Below, piece after piece: positions 31,805-40,383 of a DNA stretch of 45,935 nucleotides. Below the pieces are notes generated by a model. It was not told the DNA's origin, ran no database searches, and saw nothing but the letters and a program-made list of their open reading frames with translations. Every line of letters begins with the position of its first letter. The first letter of the stretch is position 1. Source of the stretch: Nautiliaceae bacterium (lineage in GTDB: Bacteria > Campylobacterota > Campylobacteria > Campylobacterales > Nautiliaceae); assembly GCA_027062625.1 (NCBI GenBank), contig JAMOSZ010000023.1, forward strand, positions 1-45,935. The letters run 5' to 3'. Made by a program: the position numbers and the translations under genes.

Positions 31805-32277
31805 AAAAGACGCTAAAACCAATTATAGCAACTATAACAATTTTAACAATACTTGGGTGTAGTTCAAATCAACCTCAGCCTAAAAAAGTAACGACAGGTA
31901 ACACTAAAAATAAAAAAATCAAAGAAATTGAAAAGTTTGTAAAAAACAATAAAACCTCAAAAACCTCAACAAAAAAAATAGCAGTTTACACAGACAAACC
32001 GATAAATATAAAAGAAGTAAACAAAATCTTATTAAAAACCAGCCCTTTATATGCTAAGAAATACAAAAAAGAAGCGTTAAAAGAGAATATGAGACTAACG
32101 CCAAATACACCTCTTTACCGACCGCCGCTTTTTGCACAAATGATAGTTTATCCGTATGTAAGCGATGACGGAATTTATCACGACACTCAGTTAGTTTGGA
32201 TTAAGGTTAAAGATGGAGAATTTGTTTTAAACCAAAAAAATCATAATACAACACAAAAAGTGTTTAGTATTAAATAA
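31798..32277 (+). CDS. Lipoprotein with TraV C-terminal motif
   Basis: 159 residues. Lipobox TILGC21, a Lys/Thr/Ser-rich linker (22-75), then a C-terminal block (about 112-148): PLYRPPLFAQMIVYPYV, SDDGIYHDTQLVWIKVKDGEF. F TraV ends with PLRTGEQTAALWIAPYIDN, QDVYHQPSSVFFVIKPSAW; the spacing and key residues (Arg/Pro, A-hydrophobic-Pro-Y, D, YH, aromatic-V-hydrophobic-K) correspond. Together with 30717 this looks like a split TraV. It directly precedes traC, as TraV does in F-type order. Assignment by motif, not by full alignment. Confidence 0.6.
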   Translation: MVKKTLKPIIATITILTILGCSSNQPQPKKVTTGNTKNKKIKEIEKFVKNNKTSKTSTKKIAVYTDKPINIKEVNKILLKTSPLYAKKYKKEALKENMRLTPNTPLYRPPLFAQMIVYPYVSDDGIYHDTQLVWIKVKDGEFVLNQKNHNTTQKVFSIK

Positions 32278-32287
32278 GGAATTAAAA

Positions 32288-34750
32288 ATGAGCAAATTAA
32301 AAGAACCTTTAAATGAGATTGTTTCTTTACCTGTAAAAGTATGGAACAGTATCTTTAAAAGATACAGATTAAGCGATTTCCTTCCTTGGGCGTTTTACGA
32401 TAAAAAGGAGAGGCTATATGTAAATTCCGACAATACATATGGATTTGTTTTAGAAATAACGCCGAGAATAAGAATGGGGCCTAAAAGCGCAGAAGCGGTT
32501 GAAGATATGTTAAGTAAACTCCCCCCTAATACATATTTACAATTTATGTTATATGGCTCGCCAAATATAGTTCCTTTGGTAGAGAGATGGAGAGTTGGGC
32601 ATCTTAACAGACCTGAAGAAATTTTATACGCAATAATTGAAGAAACCGCCCAAATGTATTATGAAAAAACAAAAAAACCAATAACTCCAACTTTTAGCGC
32701 AAAAATAAGAAACCATAGACTGCTTATTTCGGTAAAAGGAAAAGATAAAAATCAAGTATCTAACTATAAATTAATACTTGAAGGAATATTACAGGCAAAC
32801 CAATTTTATCCAAGAGCCTTGTCTCCAGAAGAGCTAAAACCACTTTTATGGGAAATTTTCAATATAAACCATAACCTTAAAGAAATTCCAGGATATGATG
32901 AAAATATGCCAATAAACAGACAGGTAATAAGTCCAGATACAAAAATTATCGTTAAAGACTCGCATATTGAAGTAGATAGAAAATATTGGGTGTCACTTGC
33001 TCCTCAAAAACTCTCTAAATATGCTTCAATTATGGATTTTGGAGAGAAACTCGGAGATTATACATCAGAAACACCTGAAACATCTATATTTCCTGATAAC
33101 TTCATTGTAACAATGACAACTTGCCGTCTCCCAAAAAAAGAACTTACTATGGTAGAGAACAATCATAAAATCATTGCGACACAAAAATGGGACAGAAGAA
33201 TATTTAGAGCTTTTGCCAAAGCTCAGGATGAGAGCATAGAAATACTTGATAGGATTGACTCTAAAGAACCATTGTTTGCGATGGATTTGAATGTTTTAGT
33301 ATCTGGAAACACATATGAAGAGTTAAGAAAAAACATTGAAACGGTTGAAACTTTTTATAAAACAGGAGGAGCAGAAAGCAGCATTCCTTTAGTAGAAACA
33401 ACTGGAGTTCATCATTTAAACTTCCTTGCTTCATTACCGATGGGAGTAAATGATGAATATATGTTTAAAGTTACTAAAAAATACCGCTCTATGTTTATAA
33501 AAAATGTAGCTCAATACGCACCTCTGGAGGCTGATTTCAAAGGTCAGGGGGATAACTTTTTAATGATTACAAGAAGAGCACAGCTTGCAGCATATGACCT
33601 TTTTGAGTCGGATAAATCTTTTAACGCTTATGTAGTGGCTACCTCAGGTGCCGGTAAATCGGTGTTTCTTCAAACTATCGCTTTAAATTCTTATGCAAGA
33701 GGAGACAGGGTTTTTGTATTAGACTATGACAACTCTTTTTATGGCCTTTGCCAGGCGTTAGACTCACAATATGTAGCTTTAAATCCAAATAAACCAATCA
33801 GCTTCAATCCTTTTAGTGAGATAAAAAATTTAGAACAGCTAAAAGAGGACCTGGTTTATCTATCTGAATTTATTTATTTGTTAGGAAGTAACAAAAACGC
33901 AATAAGAGCAGAAGAAGAAGAAAAATTAATTAAGACAAGAATTCAAGAGGTATTGATTGAGTTATTTATACAATATGGGAATAAACTTGAGATAACACAT
34001 ATAAGAAATAAATTAAGACAAGAAAATGATAAAAGATTTAAAGACTTCGCAACCCAGCTTGGCGCATTTTCTCGTGAGGGTATTTATGGAAAATTTTTTG
34101 AAGGACCAAACGAATTTAATATTAAAAAAGATTTTATAGCAGTTGAATTTAAAGAAATGAGCGAACATCCGGACATAAGAGACCCTATTATTATGATGTT
34201 AATTTACCACCTCAACCAGATGATGTATTCTGGTAAAAACAGAGAAGGTAAAATGCAAGTCATCTTGGACGAGGCCCATAGATTTTTAGGGAAAAATCCA
34301 AGAATGGACGACTTTATTGAGCAAGCTTACAGACGGGCAAGAAAATATAATGGAAGTATTATTTTAGCTACACAAGGTTTTGAAGACATCTACGACTCTA
34401 AAGGAGGGTTAAGTCCTGCCGGAAAAGTTATTATTGCAAACAGTCCTTGGAAATTTTTTCTAACACAAACCGAAACAAGTCTAAATATGCTATTTCAATC
34501 AGAAGTATTTAATTTCGATGAACTTGACAAAAAAGTATTAAGAAGCATTCACACACACAAAGGAGAATATTCGGAGATATTCGTTATTACCCCAAATGAA
34601 TTAAAAATACCAAATAGACTCATTATGAACAAATTTTTCTATTATGTAACGACCACCGACCCAAGTGATAAAGCAAAAATAAAAAGATATATTGATATGG
34701 GATTTGATTATATTACAGCAATTAAAAAAGTAGTTGAGGAGGAGAGATGA
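32288..34750 (+). CDS. traC: TraC ATPase of the type IV secretion system
   Basis: 820 residues, VirB4/TraC family. Walker A GAGKS at 454-458 in VVATSGAGKSVFLQTIA, Walker B ILDEAHRF near 657-664, the later RRARKYNGSIILATQ. TraC_N domain covers the first 400. Peripheral inner-membrane ATPase that drives pilus assembly. The traU start overlaps its stop (ATGA). Length matches F TraC (about 875). Confidence 0.95.
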   Translation: MSKLKEPLNEIVSLPVKVWNSIFKRYRLSDFLPWAFYDKKERLYVNSDNTYGFVLEITPRIRMGPKSAEAVEDMLSKLPPNTYLQFMLYGSPNIVPLVERWRVGHLNRPEEILYAIIEETAQMYYEKTKKPITPTFSAKIRNHRLLISVKGKDKNQVSNYKLILEGILQANQFYPRALSPEELKPLLWEIFNINHNLKEIPGYDENMPINRQVISPDTKIIVKDSHIEVDRKYWVSLAPQKLSKYASIMDFGEKLGDYTSETPETSIFPDNFIVTMTTCRLPKKELTMVENNHKIIATQKWDRRIFRAFAKAQDESIEILDRIDSKEPLFAMDLNVLVSGNTYEELRKNIETVETFYKTGGAESSIPLVETTGVHHLNFLASLPMGVNDEYMFKVTKKYRSMFIKNVAQYAPLEADFKGQGDNFLMITRRAQLAAYDLFESDKSFNAYVVATSGAGKSVFLQTIALNSYARGDRVFVLDYDNSFYGLCQALDSQYVALNPNKPISFNPFSEIKNLEQLKEDLVYLSEFIYLLGSNKNAIRAEEEEKLIKTRIQEVLIELFIQYGNKLEITHIRNKLRQENDKRFKDFATQLGAFSREGIYGKFFEGPNEFNIKKDFIAVEFKEMSEHPDIRDPIIMMLIYHLNQMMYSGKNREGKMQVILDEAHRFLGKNPRMDDFIEQAYRRARKYNGSIILATQGFEDIYDSKGGLSPAGKVIIANSPWKFFLTQTETSLNMLFQSEVFNFDELDKKVLRSIHTHKGEYSEIFVITPNELKIPNRLIMNKFFYYVTTTDPSDKAKIKRYIDMGFDYITAIKKVVEEER

Positions 34751-35721
34751 AAAGATTAATTGCTGTTTTTTTATTGGTAGTTAACCTCTTCGCAAAATGC
34801 GCACCCAATCCAAGTCAGCTTGCCATAAACATTACAGCTCTTGATTATTCAGCTATGCTTCCTTTAACGATTGCGGGGGCCACTATACTTCCTGGTAAAA
34901 TGCCAAACACGATAGGAACTCCAAACACGGCAATTTGCACCTGTCCAGCCCCTCCGCCTATCTTTATAAGAATAGGAATTCCGGTTGGTTTTTTTAACCC
35001 TGATAGGATTATTGACTCCGTAAAAGACCCTTATTGCTTCGAGGGACTTGGTATTACTTTAGGACTTGATACAATACAGGGCGCAGGAGTTCAATCTGAT
35101 GACCCACAAAGCGGAACACACTCTTTTTTTCAGACTCATCTTGTCTCTTTCCCGGTATTTGAAGTATTAAATATTATGACTGATTTTATATGTCTTCAAT
35201 CTTCCACGGGTGTAGATATGCTATATATGACCGAACTTGACCCTATGTGGAACAGCGATGCATTATCTGCGCTTATACAGCCAGAAGCCTTACTTTTTGG
35301 AAACCCTGTCACAAATCTGGCCTGTATGGCCGACAGTGTCTCTTCTCAAGCATTTAGAACACTTGATACTCTTTTTTGGTGCAAGGGAAGCTGGGGAAAC
35401 GCTTATCCACTTACCGGAAGCGTTACAAGCGGAGATTTGGTTCAATCAAGTGCTTCAGCTGCCGCAAGTCTGCTATATAAGCTTCATCGTCAATTAATGC
35501 TATGGGGGCAATGGGGATATGCTGGTCTTTGCGCTAAATACCCTCTGCCGATTTGGCAAAAATCGGCTTACAGATTACAAATTATTGCACCGGTTCCAAA
35601 TCCTTACGCAATTGTAATTGGCCAAACAAGCATTGTGTGGGGAGCTGCTAAAAACATTCCTTTTAAAGGTGATAATTTTAGTTATATTCTCTTTAGAAAA
35701 AGGGACTGCTGTGCGTTTTAA
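34747..35721 (+). CDS. traU: TraU pilus assembly/DNA transfer protein
   Basis: 324 residues, signal peptide (about 1-17), many Cys. TraU family segments visible: ITALDYSAMLPLTIAGATI, CTCPAPPP, VGFFNPDRIID, PYCFEGLGI, ELDPMWNSDALSALIQPE, WCKGSWGNAYPLTG, KLHRQLMLWGQWG. Periplasmic, Cys-rich, likely a DsbC client. The C-terminus overlaps traW in another frame by 11 bp. Confidence 0.93.
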   Translation: MKRLIAVFLLVVNLFAKCAPNPSQLAINITALDYSAMLPLTIAGATILPGKMPNTIGTPNTAICTCPAPPPIFIRIGIPVGFFNPDRIIDSVKDPYCFEGLGITLGLDTIQGAGVQSDDPQSGTHSFFQTHLVSFPVFEVLNIMTDFICLQSSTGVDMLYMTELDPMWNSDALSALIQPEALLFGNPVTNLACMADSVSSQAFRTLDTLFWCKGSWGNAYPLTGSVTSGDLVQSSASAAASLLYKLHRQLMLWGQWGYAGLCAKYPLPIWQKSAYRLQIIAPVPNPYAIVIGQTSIVWGAAKNIPFKGDNFSYILFRKRDCCAF

Positions 35722-36394
35722 AATTTTTCTTATTTTTTTAATCTCAGCCGTTTTTGCAAACGCAAAAGTAGTTGAGGTTCTACATTTGGGAAAAACCTAT
35801 CCGTTTGCTGAAGAAGATTTTTTAGTAGCACTTCATAAATACATTCAAACACATAAAAAAGAAATAGATAAAAAACTTCAGAAAATAAGAAAAGAAGCAA
35901 AACAAAAGATAATAAAATTTAAACCTCAGGGAATTAATCCCCTAACCCCTGCAACAAAAAACCGGACTTTTTATCCGGATTTAACCTACACACTGCCTTA
36001 TGACATAAAAGACGCACAGGGAAATATTATTTACCCAAAGGGCTTTAAATTCAACCCCGCCAATTATGTTAGACTTCCTTATACGATAGTAGTAATTAAC
36101 GGAGAAAGGAAAGAAGAACTTAAGTGGGCTGAGAAAAACGGATACTTTAATAATATTCATTACAGAATTTTTCTAACCGACGGGAATTGGTATGAGATTA
36201 TGAAAAAATACAAAACCCAGGTTTATTACTGTATGCCCCAGATTGAAAAAAGATTTAAGCTAAAACATACTCCCAGTATCATTACCCAGATTGGAAACAA
36301 AATAGAAGTAAAAGAAATCTGTCTGGAGTGTAAAGATGATAAAAAGAATAATCTTAATTCAAAAATTAATACAAAAGAAAAGGAAAAGAATTAA
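35711..36394 (+). CDS. traW: TraW pilus assembly protein
   Basis: 227 residues from GTG 35711: this start gives a clean signal peptide (MRFKIFLIFLISAVFANA), and AAGGGA precedes it. The frame opens 31 codons earlier inside traU without sense. Features of TraW: LGKTYPFAEEDFL near the mature start, DLTYTLPYDIKDAQGNIIYPKG, FNPANYVRLPY, TDGNWYEI and LKHTPSIITQ. Periplasmic; partner of TrbC. It closes the plus-strand tra operon. No strong terminator; a weak hairpin (ATGGAT/ATCCAT, 36414-36429) follows. Confidence 0.87.
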   Translation: MRFKIFLIFLISAVFANAKVVEVLHLGKTYPFAEEDFLVALHKYIQTHKKEIDKKLQKIRKEAKQKIIKFKPQGINPLTPATKNRTFYPDLTYTLPYDIKDAQGNIIYPKGFKFNPANYVRLPYTIVVINGERKEELKWAEKNGYFNNIHYRIFLTDGNWYEIMKKYKTQVYYCMPQIEKRFKLKHTPSIITQIGNKIEVKEICLECKDDKKNNLNSKINTKEKEKN

Positions 36395-36456
36395 AAATAA
36401 ATAAGGAAACACTATGGATGTTTATCCATTTATCACTATATTATCTTTATCTCCTT

Positions 36457-36996
36457 TTATAAATATTTTTCTCGATAAATTTCTACATTATTTAAAGCAT
36501 TATAAAATAAATTATCCATACGCCCTTTAATTGTATTAATAATTCTATTTGCCTCTTCCAAATATTCTCTTAAAGCGTAATAAGTTATTGTTTTTGTTTC
36601 ATCTATTAAAATAATTTTTCTTTTTTTAATCTCTTCTATTGTCGGTTCACTGCTTTCTTTGTTTACGCCTAATATAGGTTTGGAACAGATTTCATTTCTT
36701 TTTTGTTTTAAAAGTTTCATATTATATTTTTTCATATATGGAAGAATAAATTTATATGCCTCCTCTTTTGCTTCTAAAATTAGAAAATCTCTTAATGTAT
36801 ATTCTACATCAAATGACTCATCGTATCGTTTTCGATTTATTTCATTTATTGCTTTTGCCATTATTTTTTTTAATTCATTATCCTTTTCGTTTTCAAGTTT
36901 TTGATACATTAATGCTATTGCTAAATTCTCTAAATTTATCATACTTTTTATTATGTTATTTTTTCTTAGTTCCCTTAAATGTTCAAGTCCTTTCAT
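36457..36996 (-). CDS. Unknown helical protein downstream of parB
   Basis: 179 residues, highly charged, almost all helix. EYTLRDFLILEAKEEAY (about 66-82) resembles a segment of the HTH protein at 19209, hinting at a shared domain. Start ATG 36996 after AAGGAG, 14 bp beyond the parB stop, so it is likely the last gene of the parA-parB transcript. No function known. Confidence 0.5.
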   Translation of the reverse strand: MKGLEHLRELRKNNIIKSMINLENLAIALMYQKLENEKDNELKKIMAKAINEINRKRYDESFDVEYTLRDFLILEAKEEAYKFILPYMKKYNMKLLKQKRNEICSKPILGVNKESSEPTIEEIKKRKIILIDETKTITYYALREYLEEANRIINTIKGRMDNLFYNALNNVEIYREKYL

Positions 36997-37010
36997 TTTT
37001 TTCTCCTTAT

Positions 37011-37937
37011 TTAGATTCCAAAAAGCAATTTTACCTCCTTTTTATACTTTTCAATTAACCTTTGCAACTCTTCCTCAAACTCTTCTTTTTTCTTATCATC
37101 TAAGCTAAGATTTTCCCTTATCTTAATTGTAATTCCGTTCTTTTTTGTTATTTTCAATTCTACTTTCGGTTTTGCTTTCTCTTCCCGTTTCAGTCTGTTT
37201 TCAATCTCTTTTTTTAGCCACTCACGCCCGTTTTTTAAAAAGCCCTGATAAAGTTCAAAAACCTCATCTTCCCATTTTTGGGAAATCACACTTTCCAAAC
37301 TACCCGATTTTTCGGGGTTTTGAGATTTTGTTAGCACGCTAACATTGCTTTTTTTTAGTTTTTTGTAAAACGAATTAAGCCAATTAAGTGCGGTAACATC
37401 TTTTGTGGATTTGTTCTCTTTTACATCTTTGATAATCCTATCCGGTAAATTTAAAACATTTAACATCTGAGTTACAGCACTTCTGCTTTTTCCTATCTCT
37501 TTTGCTATTTCTTCATCGGTTTTACTGAATTTTTCTTTATATTGTTTTAAAGCGATAGCTGTTTCTATTAAATCCAAATCTTCTCTTTGTAAGTTTTCAA
37601 CTATCGCCATACTTGCAAGCTTATTTTCGTCTGCTTCTATCACATACGCTTTTATCTTGTCTTTTCCTAAAAGCCTGTGAGCTTCTACTCTTCTGTGCCC
37701 TCCCACAATATAGTAATTGCCGTTGTCGGCTTTTGTGACAACAATCGGCTGAATAAGCCCCTGTTCTTTTATGCTGTCGGCAAGTTCTTTTACCTCATCG
37801 GGTTTTATCTCGATACGGGGCTGATAAGGATTTTCAAGAAGTCTCTCAAGTGGGATTTCGGTTACATTGTTAATCCCTTTTTGCTGTTCTTTCATTTTTT
37901 TCATTTTTGCAACCATTACTTTTGTCATATCCCCCAT
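37011..37937 (-). CDS. parB: ParB partition protein
   Basis: 308 residues. NPYQPR 36-41, GGHRR 79-83, and ENLQREDL near 113-120 are the three ParB N-terminal CTPase-domain motifs; an HTH follows (about 137-165: TDEEIAKEIGKSRSAVTQML), then a Lys-rich C-terminal region. ParB binds parS-like sites and ParA to segregate the plasmid. It starts 2 bp after the parA stop. No obvious parS repeats seen near it; the inverted-repeat cluster at 41.8 kb is a possibility. Confidence 0.95.
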   Translation of the reverse strand: MGDMTKVMVAKMKKMKEQQKGINNVTEIPLERLLENPYQPRIEIKPDEVKELADSIKEQGLIQPIVVTKADNGNYYIVGGHRRVEAHRLLGKDKIKAYVIEADENKLASMAIVENLQREDLDLIETAIALKQYKEKFSKTDEEIAKEIGKSRSAVTQMLNVLNLPDRIIKDVKENKSTKDVTALNWLNSFYKKLKKSNVSVLTKSQNPEKSGSLESVISQKWEDEVFELYQGFLKNGREWLKKEIENRLKREEKAKPKVELKITKKNGITIKIRENLSLDDKKKEEFEEELQRLIEKYKKEVKLLFGI

Positions 37938-37939
37938 CT

Positions 37940-38809
37940 TTAATTCCTTTCCCCAAACAGACAGTCTTTAAGTCTGTTATTCATTTCTTTAACTCTCTTT
38001 TTAAACGCTTTATAAGCAATTTTGTTTGTGAGGTCCAGCTCATCAATGCTTTTTTTCTCCCTCTCCATTGTAGATACCGCTTTTGAGAATTTAAGCGTAG
38101 CACTGCAGCTGTATTTATCCCCAAGTATTTTCTTAACCTCATCCTCAATCGGTTTTAACTCTTTTTCAATGTCTTCATCATCCTGATACATATTAAATAC
38201 AAGTGCAAATTTTACTTTGTCGTTATCCATAATCTCCAAAATGGATTTTATGGTATCAATCGTGGTTTCTTTGCTTCTGTTCCCCTTGGTAAAAGGAATA
38301 ATTATATAATCCACATCATCAATTATGCTTAATACCTCATCGGTTATGCTTCCCGGAGTATCGTATATAATCCATTCTCTGCCTTCATCTTTTAAGACAT
38401 CAAGTAGTTCGTCTATTTCAATACTGTTTTCCTCTTTAAGGGTAAGAAAATTAATCGTATCGGAATAGTTTGAATTTTCGGCATTTTGAGTATCCAGATT
38501 AATAACTACCTTATTTGGCAGGTCTAAGAGATTTGCAATCGTTGATTTTCCAACCCCACCTTTAAAATTTATTATCGCTACCTTTTTCATTTTTTTATCC
38601 TTTCTCTCTTTTTTTATATCGCTTAACATTCTTCTAAATCCGGCATAAGTAGTATCAAGTCCTCTTTTATTCAGCTCTTCTAAAATATCTTCAAGCGTAT
38701 ATCCGGCTTTTTTTGCCTCTTCAATTTTATCCAGCAGGGAGGCGACTATTTTACTTTTTACGCCTCCCCTGATTTTTATATCCCTAAAAATCTCCTCAAG
38801 CGTTTTCAT
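37940..38809 (-). CDS. parA: ParA partition ATPase with N-terminal extension
   Basis: 289 residues from ATG 38809, which has AAAAGGAG before it; the frame opens eight codons earlier but lacks an RBS. Deviant Walker A KGGVGKST at 83-90, YDTPGSITDEV (Walker B side) near 152. The first ~75 residues are an extra helical domain (EEAKKAGYTLEDILEELNKR, RRMLSDIKK), the kind that in type Ia ParAs binds operator DNA for autoregulation. Pairs with parB; preceded by the coiled-coil gene it overlaps by 14 bp. Confidence 0.92.
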   Translation of the reverse strand: MKTLEEIFRDIKIRGGVKSKIVASLLDKIEEAKKAGYTLEDILEELNKRGLDTTYAGFRRMLSDIKKERKDKKMKKVAIINFKGGVGKSTIANLLDLPNKVVINLDTQNAENSNYSDTINFLTLKEENSIEIDELLDVLKDEGREWIIYDTPGSITDEVLSIIDDVDYIIIPFTKGNRSKETTIDTIKSILEIMDNDKVKFALVFNMYQDDEDIEKELKPIEDEVKKILGDKYSCSATLKFSKAVSTMEREKKSIDELDLTNKIAYKAFKKRVKEMNNRLKDCLFGERN

Positions 38810-38990
38810 ACATTCTCCTTTTCCATTCTTCATATTGTTCTTCTATTGTAGTATGTAAAACTTGTATTACCTCATCAAAATAGTTATATATCTCATCAAT
38901 TAATTTTTCTAATTCTTTTATTTGATAATCATTTAAAGATATTTTATCTTTTAGGTTATTTAATTCTTCTTTTGCTTGGTCTTTTCTCAT
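38796..38990 (-). CDS. Small coiled-coil protein upstream of parA
   Basis: 64 residues, heptad-like Leu/Ile/Glu pattern through most of its length (ELNNLKDKISLNDYQIKELEKL). Start ATG 38990 after AAAAAGGAG. Its 3' end overlaps parA, so it is coupled to the partition operon. Could tether or regulate ParA; unknown. Confidence 0.5.
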   Translation of the reverse strand: MRKDQAKEELNNLKDKISLNDYQIKELEKLIDEIYNYFDEVIQVLHTTIEEQYEEWKRRMYENA

Positions 38991-39005
38991 TTTTTTCTCC
39001 TTTTT

Positions 39006-39239
39006 TTAAAAATCGCCCCAACCGCTTGTAAGCATTGCATAAAGCAATGTAGCAATAATCCAAATTCCCGGTTCTTCTTTTTTTACAAAAAAGTAAATAT
39101 AACCGGAAAAAAATATATAGAGATATCCGGCGGCCATTGCTTCCAACCCGTTAAATCCTTTGTAAAAAAGGAAAAAATTAATCATAAATGGTATGACTGA
39201 GTGGATTACCTGTTTGATTTGTGAAATCTTAAGAGTCAT
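39006..39239 (-). CDS. Small membrane protein at the head of the partition operon
   Basis: 77 residues from ATG 39239, supported by GGAGGT seven bases upstream; the frame extends further but without RBS. Three hydrophobic segments (about 14-28, 34-50, 58-72). Unknown function. A weak minus-strand -10 (TACAAT) lies about 30 bp upstream. Confidence 0.5.
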   Translation of the reverse strand: MTLKISQIKQVIHSVIPFMINFFLFYKGFNGLEAMAAGYLYIFFSGYIYFFVKKEEPGIWIIATLLYAMLTSGWGDF

Positions 39240-39370
39240 TTTATACCTCCATTGTTTAGTTAGTAATATTGTAACATAAAAACTCACAAACTTATAACAA
39301 ATTTATCACAAATTTACATTTTTTTTCATTTTTTTACTTTTTGATACAATTTTCTTAAAAAAGGGGAAAT

Positions 39371-39541
39371 ATGGGATTATCTAAAATTTTATATTTGATA
39401 TTACTTTTTATAACACCTGCTTATATTCTTACCACACACGGAGAATATATCCTAAGCGGAATGTATATTGGGGCTATGAGTATTTTAATAGCAATAGAAA
39501 AGAGTGAAAAAGTAAGGGATATTATAAGGAAGATTTTTTAA
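39371..39541 (+). CDS. 56-residue membrane protein
   Basis: Two hydrophobic segments (about 4-20 and 26-42) and a basic tail (KSEKVRDIIRKIF). Preceded by AAAAAAGGGGAAAT and an extended -10-like TGATACAAT at about 39344. Its 3' end overlaps the convergent gene by 20 bp. It sits opposite the small membrane gene at 39006, which is on the other strand. Function unknown. Confidence 0.5.
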   Translation: MGLSKILYLILLFITPAYILTTHGEYILSGMYIGAMSILIAIEKSEKVRDIIRKIF

Positions 39542-40370
39542 TTACTTTTTTTACCTCATCAAAAAGTATAGGTTTACTTCCATAGAGTCTCACATCTTTA
39601 AATCCAAATGGCATTTGCTCAATATATAAATCATCATATGTATAAAAATTCCCTATTACCGCTCCGCATTTTCCACATACATTTACTATATTGCCACCAA
39701 AACTATTTCTTTTTCTTAGTTTTATTTTTTTTAACTCTTCATAAAAATGTTTATTTAAAAAATCTAAAAACTTCTCATTTAATTCATCTAAAGATAAACA
39801 ATTATTATCAATTTTTAATCCGACCAACACTTCTATATCCGAATGGCATTTCCAGCAATTATAATTCTCTATCCAAAGTCCTACATTTACTTTAAAGGTT
39901 GTTTTCGGAAAATAGGGACGGTATCTCCACATTTTTTCATCTATAAGCTCTTTATAGTCATTTATGTATTCTTTTTGACACATAAAGATTATAGGATAAT
40001 ATTTATAAGAATACTGAGGGTTTTGAGTAAGTTCATTATTTATAACAACAAGAGCGCTTTTAAGCGATGTTAAACTCCGATAGGTTAAAAAAGTATTTAC
40101 TGAAATAACTAAGTGCTTACTATTCTCTCTTGCTTTTTTGGCAGCGAGCAAAGCCAGTTCTATTAAACTTGAATTTTTACTAAATTTTATATTTTTTTCT
40201 TCAAAAAATCTCATAATGGATTTTTTGGGAGTATCTTTTATGTCTATACGCCAGATATTTAATTTTTCTGTAAGCTCTTTTAAGATATACTCGCATTCAT
40301 TCTTGTCTGCCACAATCATAAACGAATGATTAGGTTTAATCTTTTTTATAATTTTTATGAGCTCTTTCAT
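39522..40370 (-). CDS. CxxC zinc-finger-like protein beside rep
   Basis: 282 residues. Two CxxC pairs, NCWKC (C172, C175) and VCGKCG (C232, C235), probably bind one zinc; between them is a Lys-rich helix. The N-terminal part (1-120) is alpha/beta with an IVAD and a VISVNTFL strand, resembling a NTPase or nuclease core but with no motif I can name. 13 bp downstream of rep, so likely in the same transcript. May act in replication or DNA processing. Confidence 0.5.
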   Translation of the reverse strand: MKELIKIIKKIKPNHSFMIVADKNECEYILKELTEKLNIWRIDIKDTPKKSIMRFFEEKNIKFSKNSSLIELALLAAKKARENSKHLVISVNTFLTYRSLTSLKSALVVINNELTQNPQYSYKYYPIIFMCQKEYINDYKELIDEKMWRYRPYFPKTTFKVNVGLWIENYNCWKCHSDIEVLVGLKIDNNCLSLDELNEKFLDFLNKHFYEELKKIKLRKRNSFGGNIVNVCGKCGAVIGNFYTYDDLYIEQMPFGFKDVRLYGSKPILFDEVKKVIKKSSL

Positions 40371-40383
40371 TTTTTACATCCTT

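Noticed and set aside
35618-35710. Longer start for traW
   Set aside because: Would bury the signal peptide and overlap traU by over 100 bp; GTG 35711 gives a proper signal peptide.
36414-36530. 38-codon plus-strand frame after traW
   Set aside because: Weak RBS, begins inside a small hairpin and overlaps the opposite gene by about 75 bp.
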